From a virus: DNA of 64,000 bases. Made by a program: the position numbers and the translations under genes. Below are positions 7,389 through 17,500 of this stretch, in pieces (position 1 is the stretch's first letter; every line of letters starts with the position of its first letter). Under the pieces are notes generated by a model. It made no database searches. It was given only the letters and a program-made list of their open reading frames with translations, and was not told the origin of the DNA. The DNA lies in the IMG/VR virus record IMGVR_UViG_3300008459_000012, positions 1 to 64,000 of that record. The stretch is one strand, 5' to 3'.

Positions 7389-8078
7389 TTAGATTCTGTC
7401 CAAAAAATATTTGTTCTCAGGTTTCCAAATTTTGGGAAGGAATTTTAAATCCATTGATTCATAGAAATGATACCGCCAAATTAAAACAAAAACTTTGACT
7501 GATAAAGTATCTATAAGATAACGATTGATATCAAAGTCAAAATTTTCATTTATCAACCCATCATACTTATCAAGTATTTTATTTATTTTATTTCCAATTT
7601 TTATGGGGTCATTTTTTTTATAATCTCTTTTATATTTGAGATTTCTTATTAAATGTATATCTCTAACCAATCTTCTATAATAGAGTGGTACAAAATCACT
7701 ATAAATTTTATCTCTCAGTTCTGTTGCTTTGTCTTCATATTCATTATGACAAGTTCTACACATAGTCAATAAGTCATGATGATTAAATTCTTTAAATTCA
7801 ACAGGAAGATAAGGAAAGTATTGTTGAGGAACAACATGATGTTTAGTTAGATTATCCTTTGTACCACAACATACGCAATAATCTTGATATGATTCTTTAA
7901 AGTTATTGTAATCAAGTATAAATTCCTTTTCTACAAAACATAATCTAATATTATCACTACCATCAATTATTTCAGCTAGATTTCTTTTTAAATACCAATT
8001 TGCTCTTTTCTTACTTGTGTGTGATAAGAACCGACCATCTTTGCTATGTACTTCTATTCTTTCCCGACTACCTGACAT
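7389..8078 (-). CDS. HNH endonuclease
   Basis: This 229-aa protein has a zinc-ribbon HNH domain: CVCC at 68-71, KHHVVPQQYF at 79-88 with the catalytic-type HH, then CRTCHNEY at 107-114 giving the second CxxC. Residues 14-50 (GRFLSHTSKKRANWYLKRNL then IRLCF) resemble the short module that precedes HNH domains in some phage nucleases and the PLMP motif of IscB-type proteins. Roles for free-standing phage HNH proteins include homing, host DNA degradation and packaging; which applies is unknown. It starts one base after the endolysin stop (TAATATG) and so is co-transcribed with it. Confidence 0.8.
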   Translation of the reverse strand: MSGSRERIEVHSKDGRFLSHTSKKRANWYLKRNLAEIIDGSDNIRLCFVEKEFILDYNNFKESYQDYCVCCGTKDNLTKHHVVPQQYFPYLPVEFKEFNHHDLLTMCRTCHNEYEDKATELRDKIYSDFVPLYYRRLVRDIHLIRNLKYKRDYKKNDPIKIGNKINKILDKYDGLINENFDFDINRYLIDTLSVKVFVLIWRYHFYESMDLKFLPKIWKPENKYFLDRI

Positions 8079-8079
8079 A

Positions 8080-8610
8080 TTAAATATTGTTTATTAATGC
8101 TAATTCAAATTGTCTTGCATCAATTAGACTTTTTGCTTTAATATAACGGTTATTCTTCCTATAATAAACATGTTTGTGTAAATCTTTATTTTTAACGGCT
8201 TTAACAACTTTGTTAAACCCTAAACAAAAACTTGCATGTGCATGAGCAAGTTTCCAATTGTATGAGCTATCTTTGAATTTATTATTTATTTCTGTTAACG
8301 CTTTATTGAAATCTTCTTTTAAAATTTCCATTGCTTTTGTTGTATCAACAGATTTAAATCTTTCTCCTTTCAATAATCTATGCCCATACCCAATAGTTTT
8401 AAAACCTGCTGGGCATCTATAAACTTTTGGCATAAACTTTTCTCTTTCTTTTAATTCATTTATACATTCATTATAAACATTCAAACTATCGTTTTCTTCA
8501 AATGTATGAGAAATGTTTTGTTTGTTTCTTTTGTGAAATTTATTGTTTTCAAATTTAAAGAACAATAAAACCATTAGTATGGTACATACTTTATTAAATG
8601 TTGTTTTCAT
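8080..8610 (-). CDS. endolysin, GH24 lysozyme with N-terminal membrane or signal segment
   Basis: GH24 enzymes cleave the MurNAc-GlcNAc bond of peptidoglycan at lysis. The core is KEREKFMPKVYRCPAGFKTI (54-73) followed by GYGH. By alignment with T4 lysozyme (Glu11-Asp20-Thr26) the triad is Glu57, Cys66, Thr72 with identical 9 and 6 residue spacing; the Cys-for-Asp change is also seen in other GH24 proteins. Residues 8-20 (VCTILMVLLFFKF) form a hydrophobic segment, so export by Sec or a signal-anchor-release design is likely, lowering dependence on a holin. At 176 aa it has the usual length. It heads a two-gene operon with the HNH gene from a good host-type promoter. Confidence 0.88.
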   Translation of the reverse strand: MKTTFNKVCTILMVLLFFKFENNKFHKRNKQNISHTFEENDSLNVYNECINELKEREKFMPKVYRCPAGFKTIGYGHRLLKGERFKSVDTTKAMEILKEDFNKALTEINNKFKDSSYNWKLAHAHASFCLGFNKVVKAVKNKDLHKHVYYRKNNRYIKAKSLIDARQFELALINNI

Positions 8611-8627
8611 ACGATTTTTTGTTTTTG

Positions 8628-8659
8628 CAAATATAAAAATAAAAATTTGTCTTTTCCAA
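8628..8659 (-). promoter_or_regulatory. host-type promoter of the endolysin operon
   Basis: Minus strand: TTG at 8659-8657, a 21-base spacer, then TATATTTG at 8635-8628, 17 bases before the ATG at 8610. It fits the Bacteroidota consensus at both boxes. Host-type rather than CTATTTA control of a lysis gene is unexpected. Confidence 0.6.
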
Positions 8660-8702
8660 AAAATGGAGAAGAAAATTTTAAAAAACTTAATTTTACTTTG
8701 TG

Positions 8703-11700
8703 TTATTTAACAAAAAAGTAAGCAGTTTTTGTTTTAACTGTCTGAGTACAACTTGTACATACTACATCTACTCTATACCATCTGTTTGAATAGGAAGGTA
8801 ATGGACTTGCAACTCTCAAAAATGTGCTTGAGTTAAGTTCAGATGTAGTAAAAGTGATATTACCATTACTTTGACCTGCGTTTCTAACAGAACCCCCTGT
8901 TGGTTGCCAAATAAGTTTTGAAGCCTGTGTTTGCGATAATGTACTATCACTTGCTAAAAATCCATTAGCTGAATTTCCATTATAGAATAAAACTTTATAA
9001 CCTGTACTTGAACAACTATTACTTAAATTAAAAGAGTAAGTAAAATTTGTTCTTCTTCTATCAATTGCTGTAATTGATGTTGTAGTACAAGCTGATGTTG
9101 GTACTGATGGGTTATAATTTACAATAACATTAATAGGTAATGAGATTGAATTATATATTCCATTCTTTAATACTCCTGTATAACTATATGTGCCATTTGC
9201 TTTGTTTGTGACTGATAGTGTTGTTGTAAATGAATTATTATTTGTTAATGGTGAAGATTTAACAATTGTACTTCCTTCTTTAATTTCATAAGATGTTGCA
9301 TTATGATTTGAAGGTGTATTAAATGTAATTATATAATTTTTATCTAAATTAACTAAAGTATCAGCAGTAACAGTTGGTACTGCTAAACTGATTACAGGAT
9401 TATAATTTACAGCTACAGCTACAGAATTTGATGTAGTATTGTTTGGTGTCTTAGACGAATTTAAAAGTTTAGCAGTATGTGTATATGTTCCGTTTGAAAT
9501 ACCCAATCTGCTAAGAGTTATTGTTATTGAATTATTATTAGCTAAATTACCTGAACCAATAACAGTAGTTCCTTGTAATATCTGATACGATGTTGCATTA
9601 TGGTTCTGTGGGATTGCAAAGGATAATACATAATTTGGGTCTTTATTTGATGTACTATCAACAGATAATGTTCCTGTTAAAATTGGGGTTACATTAAAAG
9701 ACACATTTACTGTAACAGGACTTGAGGTTTTAGTTTGACTTCCATTACTTAAATTAGCTGTGTGAGTATATGTTCCATTAGTTACATTTGTTCTAGCTGT
9801 TGTAATAGTTGTGGCATTGTTATTTGCTAAATTACCTGAAGCGATTACAGTTGTTCCTTGCAAAACTTGATATGATGTAGCGTTATGTGTTGATGGTATT
9901 GTTGTAGTTAGTGTATAGTTCTTATCTAAGTTATTTGCACTATCTACACTAATTGTTGGGGTTTTTAATGCTGTTGGTGAGTCTGTACCATCAACAGTAA
10001 TTGTATTAATAAAAAGATTATTGGATGGTATTGTTGTTAATTGTGTTGGTTTAAATACAAAAGCAAATTGAACATTTTTACATGTATCATAAGAAGATAA
10101 ATCAACTGTTTCAGTTCTCCAATCTGAAGATGTAATAGAAGCAGGTTTATATGGTGATGTTGATGTGTAAAGATTAGTAACAGTTCTTAAAGTAGTACCA
10201 CCCTTTTTATAGATTCTAACAGGTATTGTTTTACCACTAAAATATGCTAATATCTCTAAACTATCGTATCTTGGTGATGAACTAAGACCTAAAGCATGAG
10301 CAACTTTAAAATTAAGATTCAAGCTACTTAAATTATTATTTGTATAAACAGGAGAAAATGCTGTGTCTTGTAAAAATGCTGGGCTAGGATTATTAGTGCT
10401 TGTTATTGCAAATGTATGATAAAGCGCATTATATGTTGTTAATAAAAAAGACTTACTATTTTGCCAAAAACTTTGAACTAATGCACCATTATAGTTTGTG
10501 TTTAAATCTGATAATGATTGTGGACCTTTAAATTCCCAATTGGGATAATTTGCTGCTGTCCAAGTTGAAAATGTTTCTGTTTGTGGAATATTAAGTAATG
10601 GATTTACTCTTATTCTAATTTTAGCGGCATTTGATAAGCAACCAGTTTGTGTTGCTGTTACTGAATATAAACCTGAATTAGAACTTGTAAGAGAATTTAT
10701 ATTTGGACTTTGAGAACTTGATGTAAAACTATTTGGTCCTGTCCAACTATATGTTGCACCACCTACTGTTGTTGTTCTTAATGGTAATATTTCACCTGCT
10801 GAATAAAATCTTCTTGGTGTTGTTACTTTAATATATGGTATAGCGTTTCCAGGTAAACAAGATGAACCTGTTCTTATTTTGTCACCAGGTAATGGACCGA
10901 ATCCTTTCATTAAATCAACACCAGTAGATGCTGTATGACAATAACTCATTATTGTACCTTTTATAGGTTTTACTAATGTACCACAACCACCTTCTCCTGC
11001 ATAACAAGAGTCAATTCTACCTGTTCCACCACCTGCTTTAGGCCAACCGCACCAATGTGTATGTTTTGAACCAAAATTATGACCCATTTCGTGTGCTACA
11101 ACGTATACAGACCATGAATATGTATTTATATTATTATTAAAAGTATTATAAATATTGGAATAACCAAAACGGTTATTATAATATAAAGGATTACAAACAA
11201 CATCAATCCAAGCTATTCCACCTAAAAACCCAAAATTTGTTCCTAACAAATGTCCAAGTTTTTGTGTTATATTCTGTCTTCTTGTTGTAAAATTATTTAA
11301 AATTGCTAATGATGATATTGGACTTATTGATGCATATGGGTCAGGAGTTGTCCAAATATAAACTTGGTCAACATAAATTGATATACCTTCATTTTCATAA
11401 ATTTGTTTTACTAGATTAAATAATGATGTGACTTTTGCGGTTGTATTTGCAACAGATAACCCATTCTCTTGGTACATTCTATAATCACACTCAACATATA
11501 TACCTATTGTTTTACATCCTGAACCACCAACGGCCTCTCCTACTTCAGGTGTAGGTGTGTTACCAATTTGTGGTTGTACTTCTCTTAACCATTGATTCTC
11601 ATCCACATTTAAAGGTGGGTCAGGTGTAGTACAATCAAAACTAGGTTTAGAAGAACCCATTTCTGATTCAGGTAGTGCTACATATGTATCTTTTGCAGTT

Positions 11701-12152
11701 CTTAGTTTACCAATGTTAATATTGTCATTTCCATCTCCTTGTAATAAACCACCAATATCATCTTTAGTAACAGTTAAACCACCAAAGCTTCTTTCATTTT
11801 TTCTATCAAAAACTTTATAACTTACACCTGTAAAATCTTTTCCTGAAAATTCTCTACCATCAGATGTTGTAACTTTAAAAGTTGATGTTACAACCTGATG
11901 TTTTTTAAATACATAAGATTTTATTTTACCATTTGGTCTTGGTAAATCAAAAACAAATTCTTCAGGTTCACTTCTATATAAAGTTGATAATGTTGTTCTA
12001 TCTAAAGATAATTGTAAACCTTTTTGTTTAATCTTACTACTTTTAGGTGCATTGGGGAAGTTCCTCAAAAAATTAAATCTTTGAGGTTCTTCCTGTGCAT
12101 ATGATTTTAAAGTTAATAATGTTAATAATAAATACAGATATATTTTTTTCAT
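8703..12152 (-). CDS. secreted metzincin metalloprotease with Ig-like, adhesin-like and repeat domains (1149 aa)
   Basis: Order: signal peptide MKKIYLYLLLTLLTLKSYAQ (1-20); propeptide-like region (about 25-165); catalytic domain (about 212-430) with the complete metzincin site HEMGHNFGSKH at 354-364 (His354, Glu355, His358, His364) and Met-turn GTIMSYC at about 399-405; an Ig-like domain with YSWTGPNSF; a lectin/MAM-like region beginning near PNWEFKG; three repeats of about 95 aa starting V(D/T)(S/A)D-like (SVDSTSNKDPNYVLSF); and a C-terminal domain ending WYRVDVVCTSC ... FFVK. This resembles M12-type proteases secreted by Bacteroidota rather than any virion protein. It is the last gene of the secreted operon starting at 22060. 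A target on the host or competing cells' surface is inference. Confidence 0.85.
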   Translation of the reverse strand: MKKIYLYLLLTLLTLKSYAQEEPQRFNFLRNFPNAPKSSKIKQKGLQLSLDRTTLSTLYRSEPEEFVFDLPRPNGKIKSYVFKKHQVVTSTFKVTTSDGREFSGKDFTGVSYKVFDRKNERSFGGLTVTKDDIGGLLQGDGNDNINIGKLRTAKDTYVALPESEMGSSKPSFDCTTPDPPLNVDENQWLREVQPQIGNTPTPEVGEAVGGSGCKTIGIYVECDYRMYQENGLSVANTTAKVTSLFNLVKQIYENEGISIYVDQVYIWTTPDPYASISPISSLAILNNFTTRRQNITQKLGHLLGTNFGFLGGIAWIDVVCNPLYYNNRFGYSNIYNTFNNNINTYSWSVYVVAHEMGHNFGSKHTHWCGWPKAGGGTGRIDSCYAGEGGCGTLVKPIKGTIMSYCHTASTGVDLMKGFGPLPGDKIRTGSSCLPGNAIPYIKVTTPRRFYSAGEILPLRTTTVGGATYSWTGPNSFTSSSQSPNINSLTSSNSGLYSVTATQTGCLSNAAKIRIRVNPLLNIPQTETFSTWTAANYPNWEFKGPQSLSDLNTNYNGALVQSFWQNSKSFLLTTYNALYHTFAITSTNNPSPAFLQDTAFSPVYTNNNLSSLNLNFKVAHALGLSSSPRYDSLEILAYFSGKTIPVRIYKKGGTTLRTVTNLYTSTSPYKPASITSSDWRTETVDLSSYDTCKNVQFAFVFKPTQLTTIPSNNLFINTITVDGTDSPTALKTPTISVDSANNLDKNYTLTTTIPSTHNATSYQVLQGTTVIASGNLANNNATTITTARTNVTNGTYTHTANLSNGSQTKTSSPVTVNVSFNVTPILTGTLSVDSTSNKDPNYVLSFAIPQNHNATSYQILQGTTVIGSGNLANNNSITITLSRLGISNGTYTHTAKLLNSSKTPNNTTSNSVAVAVNYNPVISLAVPTVTADTLVNLDKNYIITFNTPSNHNATSYEIKEGSTIVKSSPLTNNNSFTTTLSVTNKANGTYSYTGVLKNGIYNSISLPINVIVNYNPSVPTSACTTTSITAIDRRRTNFTYSFNLSNSCSSTGYKVLFYNGNSANGFLASDSTLSQTQASKLIWQPTGGSVRNAGQSNGNITFTTSELNSSTFLRVASPLPSYSNRWYRVDVVCTSCTQTVKTKTAYFFVK
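8706..9100 (-). other. shared C-terminal domain of the secreted family, protease copy
   Basis: About 130 residues beginning ACTTTSITAIDRRRTNFTYS and ending WYRVDVVCTSC plus a short beta strand at the very C-terminus. Sister copies end the proteins at 12157, 14585, 22083 and 23344. Common pattern: C at the start, F-YRF/YSF, a Cys-Pro or Cys-Ser in the second strand, R--SP-P---WYR-D-VC--C. The four Cys may form disulphides. It does not show the usual type IX secretion C-terminal signature. Confidence 0.65.
9105..9960 (-). repeat. three tandem ~95-aa repeats in the metalloprotease
   Basis: Each unit opens with a V-D/A-D/S--N-D--Y pattern (SVDSANNLDKNYTL, SVDSTSNKDPNYVL, TADTLVNLDKNYII), has a conserved NHNATSYQ(I/V)-QGTTVI core in units 1 and 2, and closes near NGTY(T/S)(H/Y)T. 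Degenerate units occur in the 806, 418 and 372-aa proteins. An Ig-like beta sandwich is likely. Confidence 0.7.
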
Positions 12153-12156
12153 ATAA

Positions 12157-14577
12157 TTAATTTGTTACATAGAAATAAGCGACTCTCTTTTTGTTTGTTT
12201 GAGAACAAGTAGTACAAACTATTTCAACTTTATACCATCTATTTCCAAGAACAGGTAATGGACTTGCAACTCTGTTAAATACTTTAGAAGTAAGTTCAGC
12301 ATTTGTGAATTTTATATTTCCATTTGGAAATCCAACATTTCTAGGGCCACCACCTTCAGGTTTCCAAGTTAATCTATTTATTTGTGTTTGTGTTAGACTT
12401 GAATTGCTTGCTGAAACTCCTGTTACATTTTGTCCACTATAAAATAATGCTTTATAACTTGTTGTAGGACAATTTGGGTTTAAAGTAAATGAATATCTAA
12501 AACTACTTTTACTAGTATTTGGTGATGTAAGTGTACTAGTTGTACAAGCTTTAGCATCAACAACAGGTGCAGGAACATAAGTACTTGTAAAATTTATATT
12601 ACTTTTTACAATTTGTGTTGTCTTATTAAATACTCTAACAGAATATGTATATGTACCAGCTGTCTTGTTTTTAAATTTTAAACTAGTAGATGTTCTATTT
12701 TCTGGATTTAATAATCCCGAACCTATTAATCTACCATTTTCACTAACTTCATATTGTGTTGCTTTATGTCTAGTTGGTAACGGTATTGTTAATGTATATG
12801 TACCTGTAGATGGTGAAGGATTATTAATAACAGGATTAAAATCTGTTATTGGGGTTGTAAATGTATCAACTAATACAGGTAATGTATCTGTACTAACCAA
12901 ATTTAATCTGTTTTTATCAAAAATACTGAAAATACCATCTTGTGTATTACCTATTGATACTGTATGTTTATGAATACCATTGCTTGCTCTCCTTATAGTA
13001 TATTCAATCATTTTAAAACCGCCTACAATATCTGATATTACTAATTGTGTATCTGATTGTGATTCTAAAAAAATACTGTTTTTAATTAATTTTTTACCAT
13101 CATAAAATAATATTACATCACTATTATGGTCTGGTGGTAAAAATACTCTTAATTTATATGTCCTATCTTTATTTCTTGTTGAGTCAACATCAAGTCTTGG
13201 AACTCCTACAGGTGGATACGGAAAATCTGTGTACACCGTTACATTTTGATAACCATCTTTAATATATCCATTTTTTAAAAGTAATTTAACACCATAAATA
13301 ACTTTACCATTAAGTGTACTATCTCTCATTATAGTTACTGTTGTATCATTATATTCTATACGAGTAGGATTGTATGTTATACTATCATAAATAATACTAT
13401 CTAATTTTATCGTTTCTATAAGTATATCGGCAGATGATGTTTTTGCATATACAAATGCTAAAGATGAATTGTGATTATTTGGTATATTTACTGTTAAAGT
13501 ATGTGTTCTATCATAATTATGTACGCTATCAACTGTTATTGAAGGTGGGCTTTGAGGGTCTAAGGTGTCAATCATATAGTTAATAGCAAATTTATCTATT
13601 ATTGTCAGACTTGAGTTACTAACTCTATAATTTATCCCAGGAAAAGGCTTCAATATTATCATAACTTTTATCGTATTAGCTGTATCATATGGACTTAAAT
13701 CAAAACTAAACCTTTTCCAATCGTATGATTTATTTGATGTTGGGTAACGAAGTCTAGTTGTATCTAAATATTCACTAGTACTTAACTGTAACCCACCTCT
13801 TTTCCATAATTCAACAGGTGTTTGATTATTTCCAATTAAAGCTTTTACAATCAAAGTATCATACTCACTATCTGTAGAATCTGCTAAATAATGGACATAA
13901 TTAAAATGAAGAGTTAATTTTCTATCATTACTTGATGTGTCAGGTATTGAAAAAACATTAGATATTATACTATCAGGATATGAATATATTGATGTGTCAG
14001 GAGAGTGATAAACAGCATTGTATGGTAAACCACCATCAAGATAATATCTTAAACTATTCCAAAGACTTTTAATATTTTTACCTGCTAAAACAGAACTATC
14101 ACTAGGTCTATAAACACCTTTAAATTCCCAATTAGGATAGTTACCATTATGTTCCATTTCTTCAAAACTTTCATAAAATGGAACACTCAAACCTGATGTT
14201 ACTGTAATATGTATTGAATCAAGTGTTGTTGGGCAACCACTTTGTCTAAATCTAACATAATACCATCCTGAATCTGCTAATGTTAAATTATTTCTTACAG
14301 AAAAAGTATTTTCTTCAACACCAAAATCACCAGCAAAATCTTCTAATGATGTTGTATCTCCATTTGGATATATAAAGTTATAATACAAAAGATTTAGACC
14401 ATCGGTTGAACCTTCACTAACAAATCTAAATACTGATAATGTTAAATTAGAACCAACAGGGTATGAAGTTTGTGTTGTTACAATAGAAGGTTGAGAACAA
14501 AATGTCTCTAATTGTCCAAAAGATAAATTTGGTAACAAAAGTATTAAACTTGTGAGTATGTAAAGTATTTTTTTCAT
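12157..14577 (-). CDS. secreted adhesin-like protein, paralogue of the metalloprotease without the catalytic domain (806 aa)
   Basis: I start it at the ATG at 14577, which gives a clean signal peptide (MKKILYILTSLILLLPNLSF then GQ) 7 bases after the upstream stop; the longer frame from 14664 runs inside the previous gene. Then follow an Ig-like domain (YYVRFRQSGCP), a lectin/MAM-like region with NYPNWEFKGV, three repeats (SVHNYDRTHTL, STRNKDRTYKL, and a third with THKATQYEVS-like core), and a C-terminal domain ending WYKVEIVCTTC ... YFYVTN. Domain order matches the metalloprotease downstream. No enzymatic motif is visible. Probably binds or coats a surface; function unknown. Confidence 0.75.
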   Translation of the reverse strand: MKKILYILTSLILLLPNLSFGQLETFCSQPSIVTTQTSYPVGSNLTLSVFRFVSEGSTDGLNLLYYNFIYPNGDTTSLEDFAGDFGVEENTFSVRNNLTLADSGWYYVRFRQSGCPTTLDSIHITVTSGLSVPFYESFEEMEHNGNYPNWEFKGVYRPSDSSVLAGKNIKSLWNSLRYYLDGGLPYNAVYHSPDTSIYSYPDSIISNVFSIPDTSSNDRKLTLHFNYVHYLADSTDSEYDTLIVKALIGNNQTPVELWKRGGLQLSTSEYLDTTRLRYPTSNKSYDWKRFSFDLSPYDTANTIKVMIILKPFPGINYRVSNSSLTIIDKFAINYMIDTLDPQSPPSITVDSVHNYDRTHTLTVNIPNNHNSSLAFVYAKTSSADILIETIKLDSIIYDSITYNPTRIEYNDTTVTIMRDSTLNGKVIYGVKLLLKNGYIKDGYQNVTVYTDFPYPPVGVPRLDVDSTRNKDRTYKLRVFLPPDHNSDVILFYDGKKLIKNSIFLESQSDTQLVISDIVGGFKMIEYTIRRASNGIHKHTVSIGNTQDGIFSIFDKNRLNLVSTDTLPVLVDTFTTPITDFNPVINNPSPSTGTYTLTIPLPTRHKATQYEVSENGRLIGSGLLNPENRTSTSLKFKNKTAGTYTYSVRVFNKTTQIVKSNINFTSTYVPAPVVDAKACTTSTLTSPNTSKSSFRYSFTLNPNCPTTSYKALFYSGQNVTGVSASNSSLTQTQINRLTWKPEGGGPRNVGFPNGNIKFTNAELTSKVFNRVASPLPVLGNRWYKVEIVCTTCSQTNKKRVAYFYVTN

Positions 14578-14584
14578 AGTTTTA

Positions 14585-17500
14585 TTATTCATTAAAGTAG
14601 TAATATATTGATTTAATGTTTTGAGATGTAGAACCGCTAGGACAAGCTGTACAAATAACATCAATTCTATACCAATTATTTAAAGTCGTTGGTTTAGGGG
14701 TTAATCTACTGAACATTTTATTTAGTCGTTCTTGTTGTGTAAATCTTATTGTTCCATCAGGAATCTCATCATTTTGGAATCTTGCAATTGGTGTAGGGTT
14801 TACTGTTAATTTTTTAACATAGAAATCTTCAAGATATTCATTATTTGCATAAATTGTAGTTGCGACTTCATTACCATTACTATCAACACTAGTTGATGTT
14901 GAATTTTCTAATTTATATAATAAAACTCTATATTTCGTTAAAGGACAAGAGGATAATAAATCAAAATTTAAAATATCTGTAAATGGTTCTATATTAAAAT
15001 TATTAAGTGGAATACATGGTCTAGGATTTAATTTAACTTGTACAAAATTTGAATTTTGAAGAGGATATGAAACATTATTTGCAGCACTATATGCTCTTAA
15101 AATATATGAATACGCACCTGGGTTAGGTTTTTTATCTTTTATTGAATCAACCTGTAAAAAACAATTATATTGTTGTGTAATCTGTACTCTTTTCTTGAAA
15201 ACAAAAGGATTAGAAGTATTTGATTGATTTTTTTCATAAACATCCACGAAATCTATATTATTTAATTCATCAGGTTTAGGAGAATTAACTTCAATATATA
15301 AATTATAATTACCATAATTAAAATCAGATACATCACTTAATTGTGGTATTTGTCCGTTTGGTGTTAAAGAATCTGAATTTCTAACATATAATTTAATAAC
15401 TCCAAGAGGTACGGTACATGTTCTACAAATAGCTACACTAGTTGGTTCAGTAAATTCAACAGTAGGATTGTCAAGAATACTACTATATCTAAGACGATAT
15501 AAATGTAAACCATCTGGTATATTTGTAAGATTGAAATTATAAGAACATGTTACGTTATAATTATAAAATTTAACATTAGTTGGCATTGCAGGTGTACAAT
15601 TTGTATATGTTAAGGTTTGTCCTACATTTTGCCATGTAGTATCAGATTCTCCTGTAGGTGTTGTTACAATTGTACCTTTTTGTAATACGAAATTCTGAAT
15701 ATTTGACTTAGCAAAAAATGTAGTTTTTAATGAAAGATTACCATCAAAATTAAAAGCACTATCAGGAAAAAATATTGGTTTTCTTTTAGGTAACCTTTTT
15801 TGATATGTTGTAACACTTGTTGTTATTGTTTGTGGTTCTGTTTCATTAAAAATATTACCATTTATATTTGCTGTATTTAGATTTTCTAAAACAGCCTCTA
15901 AATTATATTGATTTCCAGGTGTTGTTTGAAAAGACCCTTCTGCAAGTATAGGACCTACAAATGTACCATCCGCTTTTTTAATTTCATTATCATCTATACT
16001 ATATGTTTGTTCTGTAATACCTGTCTTTAATAATTGTCTAGTATTATCTGGTCTAATTAAATTAATTGTATATCTATAAACATTATTTGGTATTGGTGAA
16101 GTTAATTTCCAATTACCTACTCTATCTTCAGGGTCAACATTTGGATTCAAAGGTATAGTATCATTTACAGCATTAGTAATTTCAAGTGTTGGGTCTCCTC
16201 CTTCACATAATTCTAATGGAATATTTCTTCCACTTAATATTTCCATAGAACCTAAAACTAATGAACTAGCATATAAACTAGAAGAAATATTTTTATAAAC
16301 AATATCAAATTGTAAACTTCTACAATCATCAAAATTTCTTATATCTAATTTTATATCAGACCAATCAACTGTATTTTTATAATATCTATTATTGATAGGA
16401 CTTCTTAAATATTCTGCCATAGGCTTATGGTATATTTTAATGGGTTCTATTTCTCCTGTGTATACATTTTTTGTATATCCAGGAAACCACGCTACTGTTC
16501 CTATTGGCATTGGTACGCTATCAAATTCAATAGGTGAGTTAAAATAATGGTTTAATACATAACCTGGTCTTATTAATCTTTGTGTATTAAAATAACCAGG
16601 TGTTAATTCACCATTATTAGTTAATGTATAATTACCACTACCAGTGCCTTCAAATTGTTCCGCAGGGTCACCAAATCTATGAAATTTAAAATGAGTTTTA
16701 TTTTTATATGATGACATATCTTTTAGATTTCCTTCAAAAACTAAACTTCTCCTTAATGTACCATTTTCAGTTACACCTCTTGCCCATATTTCTATCTTAT
16801 CTGCACCAAAATTTTGACCTGCTCTTATATTAGCACTCCATCTCATGCTCTGCGCTCCTGTTGGTGCATAATAATAAACAATACCTGTATCGGGTACAGT
16901 AAAATATGAATAACTTAATTTAAACCTTAAATAGTTATTTTGATTGTCATCATTAAAATATAAAGGTGAACGTGCTGTATCTGATGTACCTTTTCTAAAA
17001 TTTGTTAAACTAGCCCAATCAGGTAAGGATTTTAGATTTCCAAATTCATTATTAAGATAATCAGTAGCTTTATAATTACGCTTACGAGTTTCACCCCAAT
17101 AATCATCTCTTATAGCCTGTTCATTATCAAATTGTACATCATTTGTTCCCCATAAATAACTTAAAGTCCAAAAATCATAAGTTTTATCAATTCTAGTTAT
17201 TGGGTCATACCAATTAATATTAAAAGGAGGTGTTTGAATTATTGGTCTTAATCTATACCATTCACTACCTTCTGAAAAAATACCAGGAAAAACTCTATTT
17301 GCTCTAGTTCTATTTATCCATATATAATCTCTTTCATGAAACCAACTAGAAGAATGCGCCCATGCTTCTGGACCTTGTCCAAGCCATGTATTTGAAGCAT
17401 CGTTTTGCCATGTTTCATTATACCCATAAGTACTTCTAGCACCTAAATCAATAATTTTGTTAGTTGCAAATAATCTATCTCTACCATAAAAATATTTTAT

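Noticed and set aside
11348-11358. Another CAAATATA (TATATTTG on the minus strand)
   Set aside because: It lies inside the metalloprotease coding sequence with no start codon nearby; shows the element also occurs by chance in this AT-rich DNA.
14578-14664. ATG at 14664 as start of the 806-aa secreted protein
   Set aside because: It would hide the signal peptide behind 29 residues encoded within the end of the 2491-aa gene; ATG 14577 gives a normal signal peptide.
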